DNA from: an uncultured Porphyromonadaceae bacterium
Lineage (GTDB): Bacteria > Bacteroidota > Bacteroidia > Bacteroidales > Muribaculaceae
Direction of reading: 5' to 3'
Assembly (NCBI GenBank): GCA_947073495.1
Contig: CAMTMX010000021.1
Location: forward strand, 1 to 40,490
Length of the DNA stretch: 40,490 nucleotides
Under the pieces are notes generated by a model that was not told the origin of the DNA, did no database searches, and worked only from the letters and a program-made list of their open reading frames with translations. A program made the position numbers and the translations under genes. Below are positions 34,699 through 40,490 of this stretch, piece after piece. Numbering within the stretch: the stretch's first letter is position 1; every line of letters begins with the position of its first letter.

Positions 34699-37509
34699 AT
34701 GGTAAGAAAAGTCTTAAGCATTGCGATGTTCCTGATCGGAACCCTTTGCATAAGCGCGCAGATGCCGCAGCTTACACCGCTTCCTGTCAATCCCAAAGTG
34801 AAGCACGGTGTTTTGAAAAACGGCATGAGCTATTACATCATGCACAATGAAATGCCGAAGGAGCGTGCCAACTTCTACATCGCTCAGAAAGTGGGATCAA
34901 CTCTTGAAGATCAAGATCAGCTTGGTCTCGCGCACTTCCTTGAGCACATGGCATTCAACGGAACCTCCCACTATCCCGGTAAGAACATGCTCAACTATCT
35001 TCAGGGTAAGGGTATACGTTTCGGTGCAGACATCAATGCCTACACAAGCTTTGATGAAACTGTCTACAATATCAACAATGTCCCCACAACCGACAAACCT
35101 CTCATGGACAGCGTTCTCCTCGTTCTCCACGACTGGAGCGGAGAGATACTTCTCGAAGAGGCGGAGATCGAAGCGGAGCGTGGCGTGATTCAGGAAGAGT
35201 GGCGTCAGCGCAATGATGCCTCTACAAGAATGTGGACGGCTATCCTTCCCAAGATCTATAAGGAATATCAATATCAGCAGATGCCGATCGGAAAGATGGA
35301 GGTAGTGATGAATTTCAAACCCGAAACTCTCCGTGCCTACTATAAGAAATGGTATCGTCCCGACCAGCAGGGCATAGTTATTGTCGGTGATTTCGATGCC
35401 GACGAAATGGAAAAGAAGGTAATAGATCTGTTCTCTACCATCCCTATGCCGGAAAATGCGGCTGAACGTACATATCCTGTAGTTAGCGACAACCAGGATC
35501 CTATCTATGCCGCTTTTAAGGATTCCGAATTGGGGCGTCCCCGCACAACCATCTCTTTCAAATCTGAAAAGGTGCCGTTTGAGATGCGCAACACTGTCGA
35601 AATGTATCTTCAGGATGCGGTTTTCAAATCGGTGATCTCCTCCCTCTTCAGTAACCGCCTCAGTGAACTCGCTCAGCAGCCCTCTGCAACTTATGCCGCA
35701 GCCGGGGTTTATTTCGGCGATTTCTATGTTTCCAAGACCAAAGAGGCGTTCAATGTGGTTGTGCTTCCCAAGAAAGGCACTCAGGCTGCCGTGGCTGAAG
35801 TGATGGGTATCGTCACCCAGGCTTGCAAGACAGGTTTCAGTGAAACTGAATACGACCGTGTCAAGGCTGATATGCTCTCTACATTGGAAAAGGCATACAA
35901 CGAACGTGAAAAAACCAACAACGATGCCTTTGGCAACGAGCTTTATCGTCTCTTTATTGACAATACCCCCGCGCCGGGCATTGAAAAGGAGCTTGAATTG
36001 GCAAAGCAGGTGCTCCCCGCAATTCCTATCCAGGCTATCAACCAGATGGTGGCAGGGCTCCTCACTTCGGATAATATGGTCGTTGTGACCACTGAGCCCG
36101 ATCAGGAAGGTTTCGAGATTGTGGCTGAAGATGTCATGATAAAGACTATCAAGGATGCCATGAACGCAGACTATGAGGCATATATTGACGAGACTGTCGA
36201 CGAACCCCTCATCGCCAAGCTCCCTGCTCCCGGCAAAATCGTTTCTACTTCGGAAAACAAGGAATACGGCTATCAGGAGTTCTCTCTTTCAAATGGCGTG
36301 AAGGTGGTTGTAAAACCCACCAATTTCGCTGGTGACCAGATCATGATGAACGCATATCGTGAAGGAGGTCTGCGTACATTCTCTCCCGATCAGGCGGCTA
36401 ATCTTGCTTTGCTTAGCTTGGCGTTCAATAAGTCGAAGATGGGGCCGTTCGATGCCAAGACTTTGACCAAATATCTCACAGGCAAACAGGTGGGTGTAGG
36501 CGTCGGTGTCAACAATTATACTGATGTTGTAAGTGGTTCCTCTACTGTGAAAGACCTTCCCACTCTCATGGAATTGGTCTACACTGCATTTACAAACGTG
36601 TCTGAAGATCAGGAGGCATACAATGTGGCTCTTGAATCCCTCAAGGTGCAGTATGCCAACGCCGACAAAAATCCGCAGAACATCTTTTTCGGACAGGTGG
36701 CGAAGACCCGTTATGACAACAATCCTCTCACCAATCAGGCTACTCTCGCTACAATCGAGGCTGCAAACTATCCCGAGATGGTCAATATGATCCATCAGCT
36801 TCTCTCAAATGCCGCCGACTATACATTTATCTTCGTGGGCAACATCGATGTCGAGACATTCAAGCCTCTCATGGAGCAATATCTTGCCACTCTCCCCGCA
36901 GCCGCACCAAGGAAGGTAAAGGAAGTTTCTAAGATTGAGACTAAGAAAGGCGACGTGGTCAACGAGTTCAAGCAGCAGATGGGCACCCCTTCCACATGGG
37001 TTTACGACCTCTACTGCGACAATAATGTCCCTTATGAGATGAAGAACGACATCATGGTTTCAATGATGGGTGATATCCTCGACATCATCTTTACAGAGAC
37101 GCTTCGTGAAGAGGAAGGTGGCACATACGGCGCTTCGGTCGGTGCTTCAATGAATCCCAACAACGGCGAATGGAACCTGATCTACTTCTTCCAGACCAAC
37201 AAAGACCAGCAGGCACAGCTCATCAAGCGTGCGCAGGATGAGTTCATGCAGCTTCTCAACGAAGGGACTAACGCCGACAGATTCAACAAAGTGAAAGAGG
37301 CTATGCTCAAGCAGCATGAGATCAACGTGGAAAAGAACAACTACTGGGCAAACGGTATTCTCGCACATCTCCGCGGATTCAACACCGTCATCGGGGAACG
37401 TGAGGCAATCGAAAGCGTTACTCTTGAGGATCTCAACAAATTCATGAAAAACCTCTACAACGGTAAAAATCGTATCCAGGTCATCATGGAAGGCGTGGAA
37501 TCCAACTAA
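34699..37509 (+). CDS. M16 family zinc metallopeptidase (PqqL/pitrilysin-like)
   Basis: An exported 936-aa protease. The signal peptide (about 1-20) is followed by two M16 halves. The first carries the inverted zinc motif His79-x2-Glu82-His83 (GLAHFLEHMAF) and the distal glutamate block EAERGVIQEEW (about 158-168), so it is the active half. The second half (about 520-930) has the fold but no zinc motif, as expected for the inactive chamber partner. FTETLREEEGGTYGASV near 795-810 is the substrate-loop signature. It probably degrades peptides in the periplasm. Codon use is rich in C-ending codons, suggesting high expression. Confidence 0.93.
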   Translation: MVRKVLSIAMFLIGTLCISAQMPQLTPLPVNPKVKHGVLKNGMSYYIMHNEMPKERANFYIAQKVGSTLEDQDQLGLAHFLEHMAFNGTSHYPGKNMLNYLQGKGIRFGADINAYTSFDETVYNINNVPTTDKPLMDSVLLVLHDWSGEILLEEAEIEAERGVIQEEWRQRNDASTRMWTAILPKIYKEYQYQQMPIGKMEVVMNFKPETLRAYYKKWYRPDQQGIVIVGDFDADEMEKKVIDLFSTIPMPENAAERTYPVVSDNQDPIYAAFKDSELGRPRTTISFKSEKVPFEMRNTVEMYLQDAVFKSVISSLFSNRLSELAQQPSATYAAAGVYFGDFYVSKTKEAFNVVVLPKKGTQAAVAEVMGIVTQACKTGFSETEYDRVKADMLSTLEKAYNEREKTNNDAFGNELYRLFIDNTPAPGIEKELELAKQVLPAIPIQAINQMVAGLLTSDNMVVVTTEPDQEGFEIVAEDVMIKTIKDAMNADYEAYIDETVDEPLIAKLPAPGKIVSTSENKEYGYQEFSLSNGVKVVVKPTNFAGDQIMMNAYREGGLRTFSPDQAANLALLSLAFNKSKMGPFDAKTLTKYLTGKQVGVGVGVNNYTDVVSGSSTVKDLPTLMELVYTAFTNVSEDQEAYNVALESLKVQYANADKNPQNIFFGQVAKTRYDNNPLTNQATLATIEAANYPEMVNMIHQLLSNAADYTFIFVGNIDVETFKPLMEQYLATLPAAAPRKVKEVSKIETKKGDVVNEFKQQMGTPSTWVYDLYCDNNVPYEMKNDIMVSMMGDILDIIFTETLREEEGGTYGASVGASMNPNNGEWNLIYFFQTNKDQQAQLIKRAQDEFMQLLNEGTNADRFNKVKEAMLKQHEINVEKNNYWANGILAHLRGFNTVIGEREAIESVTLEDLNKFMKNLYNGKNRIQVIMEGVESN

Positions 37510-37530
37510 TTCAACTATCAAAGATAGCTG

Positions 37531-37647
37531 AGGGTTAAAGGGTTAATAGGTTAAAGGGTTATATTTACATCGGATATCTTTTCAAACTGAATCTTAACCT
37601 TTTAATCCAATAACCCAATAACCCTCAACTTTCACATGGGAAAGTTG
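37531..37647 (+). repeat. Dispersed element, copy A
   Basis: About 117 bp, itself an imperfect inverted repeat (AGGGTTAAAGGGTTAA at one end, ATAACCCAATAACCCT at the other), closing with a CAACTTTC/GAAAGTTG hairpin. Four blocks recur in the same order in the reverse complement of 38353-38480, so the two are diverged copies in opposite orientation. A MITE-like identity is inference. Confidence 0.7.
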
Positions 37648-37664
37648 AATTGTTTAGGGAGCAA

Positions 37665-37696
37665 AAAAGGCGTGCAGATCATTCTGCACGCCTTTT
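37665..37696 (+). terminator. Terminator of the M16 peptidase gene
   Basis: AAAAGGCGTGCAG (37665-37677) pairs perfectly with CTGCACGCCTTTT (37684-37696) around six bases. It lies 155 bp after the M16 stop, separated from it by element A. Confidence 0.85.
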
Positions 37697-37780
37697 CATT
37701 ATGCTAATTGCAATTAATAAAGGGATTACTAATTACTAATTGCTAATTACTAATTACTAATTAATAAAGGTCCGTCTGTT

Positions 37781-37888
37781 ATCAATTCAACATTTAAAAT
37801 CCAAAATTACCTTTGCCCCAGGTCTTTCCCTTTATGTTCTTTTGTCCTTATGTTTAAAAAACATAGGTTCTCTGGTATCTGGTCGTAA
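37781..37888 (+). repeat. Module C, copy 1
   Basis: Begins ATCAATTCAA and continues to CCAAAATTACC, then after a spacer ends TTCTCTGGTATCTGG and TCGTAA (37868-37888). The same start and end recur at 39126 onwards and 40342 onwards. Confidence 0.65.
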
Positions 37889-37968
37889 GAACTCGGGTTC
37901 TTTGGTCTTCACCCTTTGTTCTTTTGTTCTTTTGTTTATTAAAAAACTCTGACGCCCTGTTATAAAAA

Positions 37969-37999
37969 ATTAAGTCTCTCTTGGTAAGAGAGACTTAAA
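37969..37999 (+). repeat. Left inverted repeat of the putative invertible segment
   Basis: 31 nt that match the reverse complement of 38144-38174 at 30 positions. The core (37970-37998) is itself a near-perfect palindrome: TTAAGTCTCTCTT, centre GGT, AAGAGAGACTTAA. The asymmetric centre GGT (ACC in the right copy) fixes the orientation. This resembles recombination sites of Bacteroides invertible promoters. Confidence 0.85.
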
Positions 38000-38143
38000 T
38001 CAATTGCAAAGTTACTAAATTCTCTGATAAACATCAAATTTTAAGAATTGAAATAATTATCAATATTGTCATTGTTCGTAAAATGTTTACTAAATCAGTG
38101 TTTTTGCAATTCATAAATAACTAATCTTCAGTCAACTAAAAAC
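38000..38143. promoter_or_regulatory. 144-bp putative invertible promoter segment
   Basis: The AT-rich interval between the two 31-nt inverted repeats. It contains no gene. It carries an exact promoter on the minus strand (separate entry) and only a degenerate one on the plus strand (TTCG 38075-38078, 20 nt, TGTTTTTG 38099-38106). Size, flanking repeats and content match the invertible promoters that precede upxY genes in Bacteroides capsule loci. Confidence 0.8.
38007..38038 (-). promoter_or_regulatory. Consensus promoter, currently pointing away from upxY
   Basis: On the minus strand, TTTG (38038-38035), 20 nt, then TAACTTTG (38014-38007), an exact consensus. Transcription would start near 37999, at the left inverted repeat, and run towards the M16 gene's end. 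After inversion the same promoter would fire to the right through the right repeat and leader into upxY. Confidence 0.8.
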
Positions 38144-38174
38144 TTTAAGTCTCTCTTACCAAGAGACACTTAAT
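38144..38174 (-). repeat. Right inverted repeat of the putative invertible segment
   Basis: Pairs with 37969-37999 in inverse orientation, with a single mismatch near its outer end (AAGAGACAC against AAGAGAGAC). It lies 375 bp before the upxY-like start codon. Confidence 0.85.
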
Positions 38175-38185
38175 CCCGACTCCCT

Positions 38186-38317
38186 GCTGACACCACTTGT
38201 CAGCCCCCAACAACCACCGGGAAAGCACCTGTATAGGCTCGTCCCGCCGACCGGAAGCGTAAGCAGACCGGCGGTTGCCCTTGATGCATGGCGAAGACCA
38301 CAATCCGTTGCCATGCA
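38186..38317 (+). promoter_or_regulatory. Structured leader with three hairpins
   Basis: A GC-rich island in an AT-rich region, with GCTGACA-CCACT-TGTCAGC (38186-38204), CCGCCG pairing with CGGCGG (about 38244-38273) and TGCATGGC pairing with GCCATGCA around 17 nt (38285-38317). It would be the 5' untranslated leader of the upxY transcript if the promoter is inverted. In Bacteroides, UpxY proteins act on such leaders to prevent early termination. Confidence 0.6.
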
Positions 38318-38352
38318 GGAAGAAATGACGTGCCAACTCCCCATCACCAATT

Positions 38353-38480
38353 CAACTTTCACAAGCGGAAGTTGAGGGTTATGAGGTTAGAAGTTTAAAA
38401 GGTTAATCCCCTATTATGGAAAGATATCCGGCTTCGTTAGATATTATCTATAGATATAACCCTTTAACCCCTTAACCTTC
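38353..38480 (-). repeat. Dispersed element, copy B (inverted relative to A)
   Basis: The reverse complement shares with copy A, in order: GGTTAAAGGGTTATAT (38454-38469), CGGATATCTTT (38420-38430), TTAACCTTTTAA (38395-38406) and ATAACCCTCAACTT (38369-38382). It carries an extra ~20 nt in the middle. Confidence 0.7.
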
Positions 38481-38549
38481 AAATCTTAAGTGAGCTTGCG
38501 AAACTTAAATTGCTAATTACTAATTACAAATTACTAATTAACCCGAGAG

Positions 38550-39056
38550 ATGCCTTGGTTCGCCATAAAGACAAGAAAAGACTTCCGTGCGGAAGAAGCA
38601 CTATCGCCTGTGTGTGAAGAAGTATTCTTCCCGACAGATATTGTTCGTTCCTCTACAGGTGCAAAGCGCACAAGGGCAATTATACCGCACGTTGTTTTCA
38701 TAAAAACTACCGTCCAAAACGCACTGCAACTCGAAACGGCAGGACGCCTGCATCCGGAACTCTCATTACCGTTCTGGATATACCGTTATCCAAAAAACAA
38801 CGAGATACAGGTGATCCCCGAATCGCAAATTTACCTGCTTAAACTTCTGACGGCTGACGACACCACCCGCTGCGAAATCTTCAAGAAACAAGATTTTAAA
38901 GAAGGGGAGAGGGTAAGAGTCACCGGTGGACCATTCGAAGGCTACGAAGGAAGCGTGCAACGCGTGAAGAAAAACAAGCACGTGATTGTAAAGATCGAAG
39001 GCATATGCCTCGTCATGCTCCCGTTCATTCACCCCGACCTCCTGACAAAAGTCTAG
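38550..39056 (+). CDS. UpxY/NusG-like transcription antiterminator
   Basis: A 168-aa NusG paralog. The N-terminal NGN domain (about residues 1-100) begins MPWFAIKTRKDFRAEEAL and contains CEEVFFPTDIV and IIPHVVFIKTT. The C-terminal KOW domain is at about 115-151 (FKEGERVRVTGGPFEGYEGS). Specialised NusG proteins of this type (UpxY in Bacteroides, RfaH in enterobacteria) ride on RNA polymerase and prevent termination within one operon, usually for surface polysaccharide. Context supports this: it follows an invertible-promoter segment and a structured leader. The partner UpxZ is not recognised here. No constitutive promoter is seen directly upstream, so in the present orientation the gene is probably silent. 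Confidence 0.87.
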   Translation: MPWFAIKTRKDFRAEEALSPVCEEVFFPTDIVRSSTGAKRTRAIIPHVVFIKTTVQNALQLETAGRLHPELSLPFWIYRYPKNNEIQVIPESQIYLLKLLTADDTTRCEIFKKQDFKEGERVRVTGGPFEGYEGSVQRVKKNKHVIVKIEGICLVMLPFIHPDLLTKV

Positions 39057-39451
39057 ACCAAATACCAGCCGGGATAGACCAGTCCCCAAAGAACAAGGTT
39101 AAAGACCAAAGATCCATAGAACATTATCAATTCAAAATCCAAAATTCAAAATTACCTTGGTTCTCTGGTACCTGGACGTAAAAACGTACTCTGGTATTTG
39201 GACGTAAAAAAGAACTTTGGTACTTGGACGTAAAAAAGAACTTTGGTACTTGGACGTAAAAAAGAACTCTGGTACCTGGACGTAAAAAAGAACTGTGGTA
39301 CCTGGTCGTAAAAAACGCACTCTGGTATTTGGTCGTAAAAAAGAACTTTGGTACTTGGACGTAAAAAAAGAACTTTGGTACTTGGACGTAAAAAAAGAAC
39401 TTTGGTACTTGGACGTAAAAAAAGAACTCTGGTACCTGGTCGTAAAAACGC
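39057..39451. other. Intergenic region with module C copy 2 and the tandem array
   Basis: 39094-39119 resembles the reverse complement of about 37896-37925. Module C copy 2 starts at 39126 and passes directly into the tandem array at 39163, which runs into the next start codon. No gene; minus-strand open frames here only translate the repeat. Confidence 0.75.
39126..39162 (+). repeat. Module C, copy 2
   Basis: Begins ATCAATTCAAAATCC and continues to AAATTACCTTGG. It leads directly into the first TCTCTGGTACCTGG unit of the array, so the array is an amplification of the end of this module. Confidence 0.65.
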
Positions 39452-39452
39452 A
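39163..39452 (+). repeat. Tandem array: 11 units of 26-27 bp with a five-unit higher-order period
   Basis: Units start at 39163, 39189, 39215, 39241, 39267, 39293, 39320, 39346, 39373, 39400 and 39427. The core is CTTTGGTACTTGGACG followed by TAAAAAAGAA. Length varies through the A run (5-7 A) and the 3' end. Units 1, 6 and 11 end in CGTA or CGCA instead of AGAA, and units 2-6 and 7-11 form two copies of a five-unit block of about 131-133 bp. The last base of unit 11 is the A of the next gene's ATG. There are no unique spacers. Confidence 0.95.
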
Positions 39453-40342
39453 TGTATGATATCTTGAACATAGACGAAGTAAACTTCACCGATATCGCCG
39501 ACATCGCCGGCTCTGCCGAATTGATACTCGCCCGGTATTCCAAGCCTGGTCAGTTCAAAACCACGTGCAAGACCCAGGCAAAAAAATGGCTCCTTAGAGC
39601 TGACACGGTCCTCGATTCAATGAGCTGTGGCGATGCAATGACCGTTACGGGTTATTACGAACCACTCCACCTGATCGCCTTCAATCAGGCTGCAAGCGCT
39701 GCCAAACTCGACAAATACCGTCTTGACGCATTCGAGTCATACATTCGTGGCGACAAGACAGTAGACCAATACGCCCTCCGGCACACCATCTCGCGTGAAA
39801 TCGACCGTCGTAATCCAAAATACTTCGGCAGACCATTACAATGGGAAAGCGTGTGCATAGACAGATGGCACAAACAGTTCCGTTATGGAGCATCTCTCGA
39901 CGAACTTAGCGACTACGACACCCTAAATCGTGTGAGCACCCTGCTCACCACCGACCTCTGGTCATTCGAGACCCGCAACGAGTCCCGCTACAAACAGACC
40001 CTCTTCGAAAACCACCGCCACTACCTTGATTCAATTCATAATACCCAATCCGTCATGTGCTATTCCCCCACGTGCGCAACACCCCCAGATCCAAATCTTG
40101 AGTGTGGTGTGAACGAAGTGAGCACATACCAACGACCAGCGACCCAACAACCCGATAATGCATTATGCATTATGCATTATGAATTAACGAAGGCTTTGTC
40201 CTCATTATTAATTAGTGGAGTTCCTTTCCTCACGCAGGAAGAATACACCGCCTACGACACTCGGATCCGCTCCGCCCTGATCGCGTCAAAAGAAACAAAC
40301 CGCTACCTAAAAGCAGCGCTCAGAATAAACACCTCCAAATAA
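39452..40342 (+). CDS. Unrecognised 296-aa protein
   Basis: I do not recognise the family. The product is soluble and predicted mainly helical, with no signal peptide or membrane segment. Notable segments are YSKPGQFKTTCKTQAKKWLL (30-49), GYYEPLHLIAFNQAASAAKL, HTISREIDRRNPKYFGRPLQ and CIDRWHKQFRYG. The first about 200 residues look like one compact domain. Residues about 205-250 look different, and around residue 236 a short intergenic-type repeat (TGCATTATGCATTA) is read in frame as ALCIMHYEL, so the C-terminal part may have been extended by repeat insertion. The start codon abuts the tandem array, and no other Met lies nearby. Its place after an UpxY-like gene is where UpxZ stands in Bacteroides, but I see no similarity to UpxZ. 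Confidence 0.65.
   Translation: MYDILNIDEVNFTDIADIAGSAELILARYSKPGQFKTTCKTQAKKWLLRADTVLDSMSCGDAMTVTGYYEPLHLIAFNQAASAAKLDKYRLDAFESYIRGDKTVDQYALRHTISREIDRRNPKYFGRPLQWESVCIDRWHKQFRYGASLDELSDYDTLNRVSTLLTTDLWSFETRNESRYKQTLFENHRHYLDSIHNTQSVMCYSPTCATPPDPNLECGVNEVSTYQRPATQQPDNALCIMHYELTKALSSLLISGVPFLTQEEYTAYDTRIRSALIASKETNRYLKAALRINTSK
40153..40184 (+). repeat. Short tandem repeat inside the unknown gene
   Basis: Three successive GCATTAT units, followed by GAATTA, inside the coding frame. This type of sequence is otherwise typical of gene-free stretches in Bacteroidales. Confidence 0.7.
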
Positions 40343-40395
40343 TCAATTCAAAATTCAACATTCAAAATTACTCTCCTTCTCTGGTCGTCAAAAAA
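40342..40395 (+). repeat. Module C, copy 3
   Basis: Begins at the last base of the unknown gene's stop codon with ATCAATTCAAAATTC, continues to CAAAATTAC, and ends TTCTCTGGTCGTCAAAAAA (40377-40395). Same start and end blocks as copies 1 and 2. Confidence 0.65.
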
Positions 40396-40424
40396 CACTG
40401 AGACCGAAAAATTACTTCTCTTAT

Positions 40425-40455
40425 TTTGTTATTTAATAAAATAAGACTACTTTTG
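40425..40455 (+). promoter_or_regulatory. Consensus promoter at the window end
   Basis: TTTG (40425-40428), 19 nt, then TACTTTTG (40448-40455), an exact consensus. The spacer lies within an inverted repeat (TTATTTT/AAAATAA, 40421-40444). Confidence 0.75.
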
Positions 40456-40470
40456 TAGAAACTAAAAGTA

Positions 40471-40490
40471 ATGACCCAGACAGTATTAAA
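40471..40490 (+). CDS. Start of a gene cut by the window end
   Basis: ATG at 40471 begins an open frame reading MTQTVL before the window stops. It lies only 15 bp after the -7 element, so the untranslated leader would be about 8-9 nt. Too short to identify. Confidence 0.35.

Larger units (their letters stand above)
37510..38549. other. 1-kb gene-free, repeat-rich region before the upxY-like gene
   Basis: No convincing gene. In order: dispersed element A (37531-37647), terminator (37665-37696), an AT-rich short tandem stretch of TAATTACTAA type (37724-37764), module C copy 1 (37781-37888), the invertible-promoter segment (37969-38174), a GC-rich hairpin region (38186-38317), element B (38353-38480, inverted relative to A) and a second TAATTACTAA-type stretch (38513-38540). 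Confidence 0.8.

Noticed and set aside
38145..38336. Small minus-strand gene across the hairpin leader
   Set aside because: It covers the right inverted repeat and the three hairpins. The open frame follows from the GC-rich palindromic content and has no start context or promoter.
39163..39452. CRISPR array
   Set aside because: The units are directly adjacent and nearly identical over their full length; there are no unique spacers and no cas genes nearby.
39127..39543. Minus-strand protein with repeated YVQVPKFF-type peptides
   Set aside because: The frame only translates the tandem DNA array. Frame changes in the 26/27-bp units break the peptide pattern, and it overlaps the start of the plus-strand gene.
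1..40490. tRNA or rRNA genes
   Set aside because: I looked for cloverleaf-like sequence with TTCRA arms and for rRNA-like conserved stretches in the intergenic regions and saw none; a covariance search would be decisive.

Overview
This window reads as a chromosomal segment of a Bacteroidota member, order Bacteroidales, most likely a gut Muribaculaceae-type organism (the family-level call is inference). The evidence is Bacteroides-type promoters (TTTG, 19-21 nt, TAnnTTTG) upstream of several genes, AT-rich start regions without Shine-Dalgarno motifs, lineage-typical proteins (long NusB, DUF5606, DUF4249 lipoprotein, STN-containing TonB receptor, the FtsK-LolA-TrxB order) and an UpxY-type NusG paralog.

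Positions 1-37510 are mostly core genome. 24-3961 (+) carries nusB, yajC, a YbbR/CdaR-like membrane protein, coaE and a DUF5606 protein. 4146-7630 (+) is a two-gene carbohydrate operon (SGNH acetylesterase plus GH67 alpha-glucuronidase) suited to glucuronoxylan side chains. 7730-13513 (-) holds a small membrane protein, an outer-membrane beta-barrel protein whose 5' end carries a ten-G tract, and nrdD-nrdG (anaerobic ribonucleotide reductase and activase). 13947-20154 (+) holds a MaeB-type malic enzyme and a TonB receptor/DUF4249 lipoprotein pair. 20232-25860 (-) holds a small beta-barrel protein and a tightly overlapped unit: 58-aa membrane peptide, dxs, trkA, trkH. 26087-34508 (+) runs ftsK, lolA-like, trxB, dCMP deaminase, S41 protease, 5-formyl-THF cyclo-ligase, hemerythrin-like protein and a LuxR-type regulator. 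34699-37509 (+) is a large M16 zinc peptidase.

The last 3 kb (37510-40490) is different. It is repeat-rich and looks like the entrance of a phase-variable surface-polysaccharide-type locus. A 144-bp segment is bounded by 31-nt inverted repeats (30/31 matching) and contains a consensus promoter that in this copy points away from the downstream genes. Next come a GC-rich leader with three hairpins, an UpxY/NusG-like antiterminator gene, an 11-unit tandem array of 26-27 bp repeats with a five-unit higher-order period that runs into the start codon of an unrecognised 296-aa protein, and the promoter and start of another gene at the window edge. Two diverged ~120-bp elements in opposite orientation flank the invertible segment, and a short module recurs in all three intergenic regions. 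If the segment inverts, its promoter would read through the leader into the antiterminator gene, an arrangement well known from Bacteroides capsule loci. The tandem array and the unknown gene are the parts for which I know no description.

A second candidate on/off switch is at 10212-10221. There the G tract joins a short leader-like peptide frame to the beta-barrel protein, and one base fewer would fuse them.
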